A DNA stretch of 64,000 nucleotides, from assembly GCA_040112665.1 (NCBI GenBank), contig CP157796.1:1490813-1554812 (forward strand). Direction: 5' to 3'. Source of the DNA: Oceanicaulis sp. GTDB taxonomy: Bacteria; Pseudomonadota; Alphaproteobacteria; Caulobacterales; Maricaulaceae. Of this stretch, positions 8,790 through 17,128 are shown in pieces. Under the pieces are notes generated by a model. That model was given only the letters and a program-made list of their open reading frames with translations. It was not told the DNA's origin and did not search any database. Each line of letters begins with the position of its first letter. Positions within the stretch are counted from its first letter, which is position 1. A program made the position numbers and the translations under genes.

Positions 8790-9608
8790 TCAGGCCAGCT
8801 CCGCCGGGCCCCAGCCCGCCCCGCCGGCGTCCTTTTTCACAAGGCGCATATGGTAGCGGAAGCGCTCGGGCCGGTAATAGGCGAGGATGTGCTGCACCGC
8901 GCGTCCGTCCGCGCCGCGCATGATCCGTTTGATCTTCAGAAGCGGCGAGCCGGTGGCGATCTTCAGCGCGCCTGCGATCTGGGGATCGGCGGCGACGGCG
9001 GTGATCGTCTGGTCGGCCTCGACGGCTTCGGCGCCGGCTTGGCGCAGAAGCTCCAGCATGGGCTGGGTCTTCAGATCGTCCTCGGTGTAGCGCGCGGCGA
9101 TCTCGCCGGGCACGTGGGTGACGAGATAGGAGAAGGTCTCGCCTTCCAGCGATCTCAGCCGGACCGCGCGCTGCACCGCCGCGCCGGGGTCGAGCGCCAT
9201 CTCGAGCGCCAGCTCCTCGCCGGCGGGGTGGTTCTCCACCTCCAGAAGCCGGACCTCGGTCTCCAGCCCCATGCGCTTGAGCGCGTCGAACAGGGTGTCG
9301 AACCGGCCCTCGACGACCGGCGCGCCGGCGTTGTGGGTGACGACCGTGCCCCGCCCACGATGGCGGGTGACCAGGCCGTGCGCGGCCAGCTCGTTCATTG
9401 CGCGCTTGACGGTGATGCGGCTGACGTCGAACAGCCGTCCGAGCTCCTGCTCGCCGGGCAGAATGGCGCCCGCGGCGAACGCGCCGTCTCGTATCCGGTC
9501 CCTGAGGACCAGGAAGATCTGGTGATAGAGCGGGGTCGGCAAGGACTCGTCGATGAGTTCGGGGCCGAGCCTCGCGGCGTGTTCGGTCTTGCCCGGGCGT
9601 GCGGTCAT
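8790..9608 (-). CDS. GntR family regulator with UTRA domain (HutC-type)
   Basis: 272-residue transcription factor. The winged helix of the GntR family spans roughly residues 20-90 (PLYHQIFLVLRDRI, DVSRITVKRAMNEL, RGRGTVV). The UTRA ligand-binding domain fills the rest, with the family ending RPERFRYHM. It is encoded just upstream of the oxidase operon in the same direction, separated from it by a 28-base palindrome, and is divergent from the nitrilase-fold gene. It may respond to a metabolite of that operon. The ligand is unknown. Confidence 0.9.
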   Translation of the reverse strand: MTARPGKTEHAARLGPELIDESLPTPLYHQIFLVLRDRIRDGAFAAGAILPGEQELGRLFDVSRITVKRAMNELAAHGLVTRHRGRGTVVTHNAGAPVVEGRFDTLFDALKRMGLETEVRLLEVENHPAGEELALEMALDPGAAVQRAVRLRSLEGETFSYLVTHVPGEIAARYTEDDLKTQPMLELLRQAGAEAVEADQTITAVAADPQIAGALKIATGSPLLKIKRIMRGADGRAVQHILAYYRPERFRYHMRLVKKDAGGAGWGPAELA

Positions 9609-9688
9609 GGTCTCTTCTGCGTCGCGACAGCCGGTGATGTAAAGACGATTTGCCGCCTGACGCCAGCGCGGCGCACCAAGGAGACGCC

Positions 9689-10732
9689 ATGACGGCCCCC
9701 GCCTACACCGCCCTCGCCCTGCAATCGCTTTGCGAAGCGGTCAACGCCTGCGCCAGCCCTGAAGACGCGCGCGCGCAGATGATGCGCTCCATCAAACGCA
9801 TGCGCGGGGAGATCGCCGGCTCGATCGGCTTCATCGGTCCCGAGGTGAAACTCGTCGTCTTGCCTGAATACGCGCTCACCGGTTTTCCGATGCGCGAGAC
9901 CGCCGAAGAGTGGAAGGCCAAGGCCGCGATCGACGCGAACGGGCCGGAGTTCGAGGCGCTGGCGCAGATCGCGTCGGACTTTGGCGTGCACATCGCCTGG
10001 AACGGCTATGAGACAGACCCGCACTTCCCCGATCTCTACTTTCAGGGCTGCGTGGTGATCGATCCCGCCGGGGCTCAGGTGTTGCGCTATCGCCGGCTGA
10101 TCTCGATGTACGCGCCCAGCCCCTATGACGTGCTCGACCCGTATCTGGACGCCTACGGCGAGGACGCGCTGTTTCCGGTCGCAGACACGGCGTTGGGCCG
10201 GCTCGCCGCGATCGCCAGCGAGGAAATCCTCTATCCCGAGATCGCACGGCTGCACGCGGTGAAGGGCGCGGAAGTCTTCGTACATTCGAGCTCGGAGATC
10301 GCGAGCCCGCAGCTCACCCCGAAGAACATCGCCAAGCAGGCCCGCGCCATCGAGAACCTCGCCTATGTCGTCTCGGCGAACACAGGCGGGATGACCGGCA
10401 CGCCGATCCCGGTGGCCAGCGCCGACCGCGGCTCGAAGATCGTCGATCCCAGAGGGCTGATCATCGCCGAGGCCGCCACCGGCCCGTCCATGTGCGCCTT
10501 CGGGGAGGTCGATCTGGGCATGCTCCGCCGGCTGCGGCGCAAGACCGCGATGGGCAATCTCCTCGCCCGCCAGCCCATGGGGCTCTATGCCCGGCAATAC
10601 GCGAGATCCGACATCCACCCCGAAGGCACGCTGCTCGATGAAAACGGCGCAGTGACGACGCCGGAGAAGAGCTTCTACCGCGACCGCCAGACCGCAGTGA
10701 TCGAGGCGCTGGCGAAGCGCGGGGTGATCTGA
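9689..10732 (+). CDS. Nitrilase-superfamily protein with substituted catalytic triad
   Basis: 347-residue protein of the carbon-nitrogen hydrolase fold. The catalytic Glu is present in LPEYALTGF (E60). The Lys position reads Arg (YRRL, R136), and the strand that normally carries the nucleophile reads IASEEILYPE, placing Ser177 where Cys is expected. AAGGAG lies 6 bases before ATG 9689, which selects this start over 9650. It is divergent from the GntR regulator. Known members hydrolyse nitriles, amides or carbamoyl compounds through Glu-Lys-Cys, so this one is either a pseudoenzyme or uses different chemistry. Confidence 0.8.
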   Translation: MTAPAYTALALQSLCEAVNACASPEDARAQMMRSIKRMRGEIAGSIGFIGPEVKLVVLPEYALTGFPMRETAEEWKAKAAIDANGPEFEALAQIASDFGVHIAWNGYETDPHFPDLYFQGCVVIDPAGAQVLRYRRLISMYAPSPYDVLDPYLDAYGEDALFPVADTALGRLAAIASEEILYPEIARLHAVKGAEVFVHSSSEIASPQLTPKNIAKQARAIENLAYVVSANTGGMTGTPIPVASADRGSKIVDPRGLIIAEAATGPSMCAFGEVDLGMLRRLRRKTAMGNLLARQPMGLYARQYARSDIHPEGTLLDENGAVTTPEKSFYRDRQTAVIEALAKRGVI

Positions 10733-10828
10733 TGGTCTGCTGTCAAGGCGGGCTGCTCATAAAGGTTTGAGGGTCCGGCGGTCACCGTTTCGTCCAGATA
10801 TCTGGCGCCGCCCCGATTCGCTGCTGTA

Positions 10829-10850
10829 CATGCAACAAAATTGTTGCATG
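10829..10850. promoter_or_regulatory. Palindromic operator before the ArsR gene
   Basis: Two 10-base arms, CATGCAACAA and TTGTTGCATG, separated by AA, end 8 bases before the regulator's ATG at 10859. ArsR-family repressors typically bind such dyads in their own promoter, so autoregulation of the ArsR-glyoxalase pair is the simplest reading. Confidence 0.7.
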
Positions 10851-10858
10851 ATGGCGGT

Positions 10859-11176
10859 ATGGGACTTCCCTTCGACCCTCAGCTCAGCACGCTGTTCCGT
10901 GCTCTCGGCGACGACACTCGCCTGCTCATCCTTGAACAGCTCAGGGCGCGTGACGACCAGACCCTGTTCGAGCTTCACGGCCGGGTTTTCGACGAGCACG
11001 GCTTCTGCCTGACCCGGCAGGCCTTTTCGCGTCACCTCAACACGCTTGAGGAGGCCGGGCTGATCCGAACCGCCTGGCGCGGGCGCACGAAGGTCCACTC
11101 ACTGACCGCGGCGGCCTCCTTCAAGGAGACGCTCACGCCGTTTTTGACAGGCTTCATCACAGGAGACCGGCCATGA
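10859..11176 (+). CDS. ArsR/helix-turn-helix family transcriptional regulator
   Basis: 105-residue winged-helix regulator. ALGDDTRLLILEQL and FCLTRQAFSRHLNTLEEAGLI are characteristic of ArsR-like proteins; there is no CxC metal-sensing motif, so it is not an obvious metal sensor. ATG 10859 is chosen because the TTG codons upstream lie inside a perfect operator palindrome. The stop overlaps the ATG of the following glyoxalase gene, indicating one operon. A redox, electrophile or small-molecule signal is more likely than arsenic, but this is inference. Confidence 0.82.
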   Translation: MGLPFDPQLSTLFRALGDDTRLLILEQLRARDDQTLFELHGRVFDEHGFCLTRQAFSRHLNTLEEAGLIRTAWRGRTKVHSLTAAASFKETLTPFLTGFITGDRP

Positions 11177-11565
11177 AGATGTACATCAAGAGCGTGGTCG
11201 TGGACGACCAGGCGAAGGCGCGCGCCTTCTACACAGAGACGCTGGGCTTCAGGGTCAAACACGACATTCCCATGGGCGAGTTCAGCTGGCTGACTCTGGT
11301 CTCGCCCGAAGAGCCCGAGGGTGTGGAGCTTGCTTTGGAGCCCGACGCCCACGCGCCGACGCGCGCCTTCCGGGAGGCGCTCATGGCCGGCGGCATCCCG
11401 TTCACGGCCTTCAGCGTGGACGATCTCGACGCCGAGTATGCGCGGCTCTCCGCAGCGGGCGTGGAGTTCACCAACCCGCCGATGACCGCCGGCGGCGCGA
11501 AAATGGCGGTGTTCAACGACACCTGCGGCAATCTCATCCAGCTGATCGAAGTGCTGGACGGCTAA
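11173..11565 (+). CDS. VOC/glyoxalase family protein
   Basis: 130-residue single-module vicinal-oxygen-chelate protein, recognisable from KSVVVDDQAKARAFYTETLGF at the start and VFNDTCGNLIQLIE at the end. Such proteins are glyoxalase, fosfomycin-resistance or dioxygenase relatives that bind a divalent metal. ATGA overlap with the ArsR regulator shows translational coupling. The usual first metal ligand His is replaced by Lys/Ser in the opening strand, so activity is uncertain. Confidence 0.82.
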   Translation: MKMYIKSVVVDDQAKARAFYTETLGFRVKHDIPMGEFSWLTLVSPEEPEGVELALEPDAHAPTRAFREALMAGGIPFTAFSVDDLDAEYARLSAAGVEFTNPPMTAGGAKMAVFNDTCGNLIQLIEVLDG

Positions 11566-12320
11566 TCCTCCAGCCGGAACAGCGCGTCGTCCCATTGCTC
11601 GCCGGTGGTGAAGCGCGTCCACCAGATCTCGTTGCGCTTGACCCCGTCATAGTAGAGCCGGACCCGGCCGGGCTGGACCCAGCCGCCGTCTTCGTTGGTG
11701 TAGAACTCCGAGTACTTGCGCTCGTGCCAGCCCTCGGGCGTGTCGAAGCCGACCTTCACCACGGCGAAGTCGTGCTGGCGGATGTTGAAGATCGTGCTTC
11801 CCCCCGCCGGGTCGTTCACCCGGATCGTGTAGGCCGGCGCGCCGTCCACATAGTCGTCGGCGAGCCGGTCGACGGAATAGCCTTCGTCGAGCGCGTGACG
11901 GATCACGCCGAAGCCGAAATTGGACGCCCAGCGGTCTGAATCCGCCTCGTCCTCGACCCGGCCGTCCTGGGTGTAGGTGTCGGTCCCGTCGAACGCGATC
12001 TGGAAGACGATCTGTTCGCCGTTCATCGCCTCGATCCGCACCCGTCCGTCCGCGGCGTGCGCGTCTTCCTTCACCTGCGGATAGACCCGCCACATCCGGT
12101 AGGGCTCGTAGCGCACGAAGCTTTCATCGCCGCCGTACCAGAACAGCCCGTAGCCCTCCATGTAGAGGCTTTCAGGGTTCACCCAGGCGTCACCGCCCGC
12201 CGCCTCATAGGCGCGGGAGACGATCTCGGGCCCGGTGAGGCTGTCGGGCGCTTGCAGGGCGGGCGGCTGGGCGAAGGCGGGGCTCGCGGCGAAGGCGGCG
12301 ATCAGGACGGCGCGGATCAT
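11562..12320 (-). CDS. Exported protein of unknown function
   Basis: 252-residue protein with a clear signal peptide (MIRAVLIAAFAASPAFA, cleavage before QPP). The mature part is rich in Trp, Tyr and acidic residues and looks like an all-beta periplasmic or outer-membrane-associated protein; the TGPEIVSRAYEAAGGDAW opening resembles proteins of the outer-membrane lipoprotein-sorting group, but I cannot name the family. A frame open to 12392 is rejected because the signal peptide starts at 12320. It converges on the VOC gene with a 4-base stop overlap. Confidence 0.7.
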   Translation of the reverse strand: MIRAVLIAAFAASPAFAQPPALQAPDSLTGPEIVSRAYEAAGGDAWVNPESLYMEGYGLFWYGGDESFVRYEPYRMWRVYPQVKEDAHAADGRVRIEAMNGEQIVFQIAFDGTDTYTQDGRVEDEADSDRWASNFGFGVIRHALDEGYSVDRLADDYVDGAPAYTIRVNDPAGGSTIFNIRQHDFAVVKVGFDTPEGWHERKYSEFYTNEDGGWVQPGRVRLYYDGVKRNEIWWTRFTTGEQWDDALFRLED

Positions 12321-12381
12321 TGAAACTCCCCTTGCGGCGGCTTTTTCGCGCGCCGCCGCTTGCGTTTGCTGGCGCGCTAAA

Positions 12382-12391
12382 TGGTATACCA
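12382..12391. promoter_or_regulatory. TGGTATACCA palindrome, GntR/FadR-type operator
   Basis: A perfect 10-base dyad 57 bases before the VOC gene starting at 12449. TGGTATACCA is the kind of site bound by FCD-type GntR repressors that control catabolic genes; no such regulator is in this window, so the binding protein would be encoded elsewhere. Confidence 0.5.
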
Positions 12392-12448
12392 ACTCCCAGC
12401 CCGGCGGCGAGCCTTCGCCGCCGAAGGGTCAAACATCGGGGAGATTTG

Positions 12449-13330
12449 ATGAAACTCTTGCGCGCCGCCACCCTGTCCGTGGCCGATCTGGACGCCGCCG
12501 AAGCCCGGTATCGCGATTTCCTCGACTATGAGACCGTCCACAAGGGCCCTCTGCCGGCCGATCTCGCCGAGAGCTTCGGTGCGCCGAAGGCGGCCGGGGC
12601 GAACCATGTCGTGATGAAGCCCGCCTCGGGCGCGGAGATCTATCTCAGGCTGATCGAGCAGCCGGTGGTCGAGGGCTACCGCCCGCTGGTCACCTACGGC
12701 TGGAACGCGATCGAGATCTGCGTTCAGGACGTGCTCGCCGCCCATGAGCGGGTCAAGGACAGCCCGTTCGAAGTGATCGGCCCGCCGCGCGAGATCGAGG
12801 GCCTGCCTGCGATCTATCCGATGCAGATGCGCGGCCCCGACGGGGAGATCGTCTACCTCACCCAGATCCGCGACGACCTGCCCGCCTACGACCTGCCGCG
12901 CGCCACCGCGCCGATCGACCGGCTGTTCATCCTGGTGGTGGGCTGTTCGGACATGCATGAGAGCCTGAAATGGTTCGACGCCACGCTGGGCTTCGAGACC
13001 GGCCGGGTGATGGACATCGAGTACCACATGCTGGCGGACGCCTACGGCACGCCGCGCAATGAGCTTCACACCATCTCCACCGCCGTGCACGGCCGGGACG
13101 TGTTTCTCGAGCTCGACCAGTATCCGCCCGAGGCCGGCCCGCGCCCGATGCGGGAGGGATACATGCCCCCCGGCGCCAGCGTGGGCAGCTTCCTGCATCC
13201 CGATTTCGACTCGGTGTGCGGGGATTGGGTGAGTGAACCGAAACCCCGCGACGGCGCGCCGTATAACGGCAAGCGCGCCGGCGTGCTGCGCGGCCCGGAC
13301 GGCCTGCTGGTCGAGGTGATCGAGCTTTAA
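12449..13330 (+). CDS. Two-module VOC family protein (glyoxalase/dioxygenase-like)
   Basis: 293 residues with two VOC modules. The first begins at KLLRAATLSVADLDAAEARYRDF and the second near residue 155 (IDRLFILVVGCSDMHESLKWF), ending GPDGLLVEVIEL. Duplicated modules form the metal site of extradiol-type dioxygenases and some glyoxalases. GGGGAG precedes the ATG; an in-frame upstream ATG at 12320 would read through the promoter and the palindrome. It is followed 29 bases later by a quinone-oxidoreductase-like gene, so the two probably form an operon acting on an aromatic or electrophilic compound (inference). Confidence 0.8.
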   Translation: MKLLRAATLSVADLDAAEARYRDFLDYETVHKGPLPADLAESFGAPKAAGANHVVMKPASGAEIYLRLIEQPVVEGYRPLVTYGWNAIEICVQDVLAAHERVKDSPFEVIGPPREIEGLPAIYPMQMRGPDGEIVYLTQIRDDLPAYDLPRATAPIDRLFILVVGCSDMHESLKWFDATLGFETGRVMDIEYHMLADAYGTPRNELHTISTAVHGRDVFLELDQYPPEAGPRPMREGYMPPGASVGSFLHPDFDSVCGDWVSEPKPRDGAPYNGKRAGVLRGPDGLLVEVIEL

Positions 13331-13359
13331 GGCGGGGCCTGAAGCGAAAGGACACCGCG

Positions 13360-14355
13360 ATGAAACAGGGCGTCCTCAAACACGCGATCGACAAGAAGCC
13401 CGAGGCGGGCGATTTCAAGATCGTCGAGGCCGAGACCCCGGCCTGCCCGGACGGCGGGGTCCTGGTCAGGCTCGAGTTCGTCTCGATGGATCCGTATGTC
13501 GGCGCCCGCCTGCGCGGCCGGCATATGGGCGAGCCGGCGCCGAGACCGCTCGAAGACCCCATCCCCGGCCACGGCGTGGGGCGCGTGGTGCAGACCCGGA
13601 CGACCGAGCTGAACGAAGGCGATCTCGTCTATCTGACGGAGGCGGGCTGGCGCGAATACGCCGCTGCGCCCGCCGGCTCGGTCCGCAGGATCGCCGAGAC
13701 CGGCATCGAGCCCTCGATCTTTCTGGGCGCGCTGGGCATGCCGGGGCTGACCGCCTGGGCGGGAATGACCCAGCTGGCCGAGGCCGGGCCGGGCGATGTC
13801 GTGCTGGTGGACGCTGCGGCCGGTGCTGTGGGCGGCTCGGCGGGGCAGATCGCACGGGCGCGCGGCGCGGACCGGATCGTCGGGATCGCAGGCGGGCCTG
13901 AAAAGTGTGCGCTGGTGGAGCAGACCTACGGCTTCGACGCCTGCATCGACTACAAGGCCGAGGGCTGGCAGGACCGGCTCGCCGAAGCGCTCGAGGGAGA
14001 GCTGAGCGTTCATTTCGAGAACGTCTCCAGCGACATTCTCACGATCGCGCTCACCGCGATGAAGCCCTATGGCCGGGCGGTGCTGTGCGGGCTCGCCGCG
14101 CACTACCAGACCGGCAAGCCCGCGCCCGGAATTCCGTTCGGCCTCGTCATCGGCAAACGGGCCAAGCTAATGGGGCTGGTGGTGTACGATTTCTACGACC
14201 GCTGGGACGCCTTCCTGTCCGAATGCGCGCTGTTGGTCCGCAACGGCCGTCTGACCATCGCCGAGGACCGCGCAGACGGGCTGCACGCCGCACCCGAAGC
14301 CTTCGCCCGGCTGATGAACGGGCAGAACCGGGGCAAGGCCCTGATCGCGCTGTGA
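13360..14355 (+). CDS. NADP-dependent oxidoreductase, zinc-free MDR (CurA-like)
   Basis: 331-residue medium-chain dehydrogenase/reductase without the structural or catalytic zinc Cys residues, as in double-bond reductases such as CurA and leukotriene B4 12-hydroxydehydrogenase. MPGLTAWAGM and VDAAAGAVGGSAGQIAR mark the nucleotide-binding fold, and FENVSSDILTIAL the conserved central segment. It probably reduces the alkene of an alpha,beta-unsaturated ketone or aldehyde with NADPH. AAAGGA lies before the ATG. Linked with the VOC gene upstream. Confidence 0.85.
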   Translation: MKQGVLKHAIDKKPEAGDFKIVEAETPACPDGGVLVRLEFVSMDPYVGARLRGRHMGEPAPRPLEDPIPGHGVGRVVQTRTTELNEGDLVYLTEAGWREYAAAPAGSVRRIAETGIEPSIFLGALGMPGLTAWAGMTQLAEAGPGDVVLVDAAAGAVGGSAGQIARARGADRIVGIAGGPEKCALVEQTYGFDACIDYKAEGWQDRLAEALEGELSVHFENVSSDILTIALTAMKPYGRAVLCGLAAHYQTGKPAPGIPFGLVIGKRAKLMGLVVYDFYDRWDAFLSECALLVRNGRLTIAEDRADGLHAAPEAFARLMNGQNRGKALIAL

Positions 14356-14403
14356 GCTTTTCTTTTCTCCCCTTTATCGCTTCCCGGGCGCCCGCAGGGC
14401 GAC

Positions 14404-14497
14404 CCGGGATCTACGTTCGGCGCTCAGCCAGGATTGCTGAGTGTTTCCGGTGGATCCCGGCTCGGCGCCCCGGCCTGCGCCGGGGCTTGGCCGGGAA
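14404..14497. repeat. Nested intergenic hairpin element, copy A
   Basis: Within the gap before the alpha/beta hydrolase: CCGGGATC (14404-14411) pairs with GATCCCGG (14453-14460) around an inner CTCAGC/GCTGAG hairpin, and TCCCGG (14455-14460) can instead pair with CCGGGA (14491-14496) around GCCCCGGC (14467-14474)/GCCGGGGC (14479-14486). The second arrangement matches the element at 55,530-55,570. Confidence 0.55.
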
Positions 14498-14527
14498 GCG
14501 AGGAAAGAGACGCGGGGAGGGCGAAGC

Positions 14528-15601
14528 ATGACCGCCAACCACGCCTGGGGGCGGCGCGGCGCGGTGCGGGTGGACGGTCTCGCCGTGCATTACCGCCGCG
14601 CAGGGCCTGAAGGCGCGCCGGCGGTTCTCGCGCTGCACGGCAGCCCGGAGAGCGCGTCCGCGCTCGCCGACCTCGCAGCGGTCCTGTCTGACAGGTTCGA
14701 CGTGATCGCGCCGGACACGCCGGGCAACGGGCTCTCCGAAGCGCTGCCCGGCGAGGCTCTGACCAGCGGTGATCTCGCCCGCGCGGCGCTGTCCTTCATG
14801 GACGCGCTGGGTCTGGACCGGCCTGCGGTCTACGGCTTTCACACCGGCGCGGCGACCGCGATGGAGCTCGCTTTGATCGCGCCGGACCGGGTGTCAGGGA
14901 TGGTGCTCGACGGCTATCCGGTCTGGACCAAAGCCGAACGCGAGAGCCTGCTCTCGCATTATCTCGTCAGTTTTCCGCCGGTCTGGGACGGCGCGCATCT
15001 CGCCTCGATCTGGGCGCGGCTGGAAGAACAGCGCCTGTTCTTTCCCTGGTATGACCGCCGCCTGTCTGCGCGGATGGATCTGCCGCCTGCGCCTCTGGCG
15101 CTGCGGCTGCGCCGGCTGCGGGATTTCCTGACCGCCGGGCCCGCCTATGTGCCGGTCTACCGCACGGCGCTGGAGCGCCGGGGCGAGGAGGGGCCGGACC
15201 GGGTCTCGGTCCCCACCCTGATCGGCGCGAGCGATCCCGATCCGCTGAGCGTGCATCTGGACCGGATCGAAAGCCCCGCCCCGACAATCGACATCGAGCG
15301 CTGGGGCGCGGACCGGCCCGCCGCCTTCGACCGCATCGCGGCGTTCATCGCCGATCATCCCGGCGCGGCGGCCGGGCCGGACCCGGGCGACCCGGTTCTG
15401 CTCCGAAGCCTCGCCCGGCCTGAACCGGTCGCTGGCTGGACGCCGGACGATCATGGCGGGTTCCTGCTGCAGATCTGGCGCACGCTGCGGCTTCAGGCGA
15501 TCGCGCGGGCCGAGAGCGACGACGCGCTCGCCGCCGGGCTCGATCCGCATGCGCTGCACGCCCGGCTGATCGCGGCGATCCAGGCCGAAACCGGACTTTG
15601 A
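14528..15601 (+). CDS. Alpha/beta-fold hydrolase with His at the nucleophile position
   Basis: 357-residue alpha/beta-hydrolase-fold protein. The oxyanion segment LALHGSPES and the post-strand motif APDTPGNG are standard, but the nucleophile elbow reads GFHTG (residues 103-107), so the usual Ser is His105, followed by Thr106. Asp (IGASDPD) and His (DDHGG) candidates remain. The C-terminal 70 residues form an extra helical segment. AGCG precedes ATG 14528; the frame open upstream lies in the hairpin repeat and is rejected. I have a vague recollection of similar GxHTG proteins in alphaproteobacteria, but the reaction is unknown. Confidence 0.75.
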   Translation: MTANHAWGRRGAVRVDGLAVHYRRAGPEGAPAVLALHGSPESASALADLAAVLSDRFDVIAPDTPGNGLSEALPGEALTSGDLARAALSFMDALGLDRPAVYGFHTGAATAMELALIAPDRVSGMVLDGYPVWTKAERESLLSHYLVSFPPVWDGAHLASIWARLEEQRLFFPWYDRRLSARMDLPPAPLALRLRRLRDFLTAGPAYVPVYRTALERRGEEGPDRVSVPTLIGASDPDPLSVHLDRIESPAPTIDIERWGADRPAAFDRIAAFIADHPGAAAGPDPGDPVLLRSLARPEPVAGWTPDDHGGFLLQIWRTLRLQAIARAESDDALAAGLDPHALHARLIAAIQAETGL

Positions 15602-15688
15602 GCGGTTTTCGCTGCACGGGCGGGGGAACGGGCGGGCCCCTGGCGCGTCGGACTTGAACCCGCCGCGCGGCGCCTTTAGCTCGATGAC

Positions 15689-17128
15689 ATGACCGCATCC
15701 TACCGCCCCGACCCGAAATTCGCCGCCATGGGCGAGGACGTCTCCGTACCGGTCGAACCGGCCGATTTCCCTGAGGCCCGGCAGATCTGGTGGAACCACC
15801 GCTGGGCGCGCGAGGTCGGCCTCGATCTCGATGAAGGCGCGCGCAAGGCGCATTTCCATCGCTTCGATCCGCTGCCCGATAACCAGGCCGAACCCCGGGC
15901 GATCCGGTATCACGGCCATCAGTTCCGCGTGTACAACCCCGAGATCGGCGACGGGCGCGGATTCCTGTTCGGCCAGCTGCGCGACTCCCGTGACCGCCTG
16001 CTCGATCTCGGGACCAAGGGGTCGGGCCAGACGCCTTTCTCCCGATCGGGCGACGGGCGATTGACGCTGAAAGGCGCGGTGCGCGAGATCCTCGCCGCCG
16101 AGACGCTCGAAGCGCTGGGCGTCTACACCTCGAAGATCTTCTCGGTGTTCGAAACCGGAGAGCAGCTTCACCGCGGCGACGAGCCGTCTCCGACGCGCTC
16201 TGCTGTGATGACCCGGCTGCAGCACTCACATGTCCGCTTCGGTGTGTTCCAGCGCCACGCCTATCACGACCGCGCCGACACGATCGAAGCGCTGGTCGAT
16301 TACAGCCTCGCCGAGCTTCTTCCCGAGGCCGATCACGACCGCCCCGACAAGGCCGCCGCCCTGCTGGACGCGGCGTGCCGGAACTCCGCCCGGCTGGTCG
16401 CCCAGTGGATGGCGGCGGGCTTCGTGCACGGCGTGCTGAACACCGACAATCTGGTGCTGACCGGGGAAAGCTTCGACTACGGTCCCTGGCGCTTCCTGCC
16501 GCATTTCGAGCCCGGCTTCACGGCGGCCTATTTCGACCATTCGGGGCTCTACGCCTACGCCCGCCAGCCCGAAAGCGTGTTCTGGGCGCTGCAGCAGCTG
16601 GGCGGCGCGCTGACGCTGGTGGGCGACCGGGACCAGCTGATCGAGGCGCTGTCGGCCTATCCCGAGCACTACAAGGCGGAGATCCGCACCGCCTTCCTGC
16701 ACAGGCTGGGGATTGCAAGCCTCGATCCCGAAAGCGACGGGGCGCTGGTCACAGGCCTCCTCGATTTCATGAAGGAGAGCGAAATCCCCTTCGAAGCGGT
16801 CTTCTTCGACTGGTTCTGCGGCGCGGCCTCGGCCACGCGCGCCGAGGCGAGCCCGCGCGGGGAATTCTACGCCCGCGCCGATTTCGCGCCGGTCCGCGCC
16901 GCCATCGAGGCGCGCGATCCCGTCCGGCCTGAACGGCTGGGCCATCGCTATTTCGACCGCGCCGACCCGCTGCACATGACGATCGATCTGGTGGAGGGGC
17001 TGTGGGCGCCGATCGCCGAAGCCGACGACTGGTCGATGTTCGGCGACACGCTCGCCCTCATCGCGGAGGCGCGGGCGGGCTATGATCTGGGCGCGGGGCG
17101 GACCGGTTTTCTGCCCGAGGAGAGCTGA
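15689..17128 (+). CDS. selO: Protein adenylyltransferase SelO (UPF0061/YdiU)
   Basis: 479 residues, the typical length. This is a pseudokinase-fold enzyme that transfers AMP from ATP to Ser/Thr/Tyr of protein substrates, linked to redox control. The signature KGSGQTPFSRSGDGRLTLKG near residue 110 and the later GVLNTDNLVLTGESFDYGPW segment with the metal-binding residues are intact. The C-terminal Sec/Cys found in many homologues is absent here (ending GFLPEES). Its stop overlaps the start of pgeF by one base, so the two are co-translated. Confidence 0.93.
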   Translation: MTASYRPDPKFAAMGEDVSVPVEPADFPEARQIWWNHRWAREVGLDLDEGARKAHFHRFDPLPDNQAEPRAIRYHGHQFRVYNPEIGDGRGFLFGQLRDSRDRLLDLGTKGSGQTPFSRSGDGRLTLKGAVREILAAETLEALGVYTSKIFSVFETGEQLHRGDEPSPTRSAVMTRLQHSHVRFGVFQRHAYHDRADTIEALVDYSLAELLPEADHDRPDKAAALLDAACRNSARLVAQWMAAGFVHGVLNTDNLVLTGESFDYGPWRFLPHFEPGFTAAYFDHSGLYAYARQPESVFWALQQLGGALTLVGDRDQLIEALSAYPEHYKAEIRTAFLHRLGIASLDPESDGALVTGLLDFMKESEIPFEAVFFDWFCGAASATRAEASPRGEFYARADFAPVRAAIEARDPVRPERLGHRYFDRADPLHMTIDLVEGLWAPIAEADDWSMFGDTLALIAEARAGYDLGAGRTGFLPEES

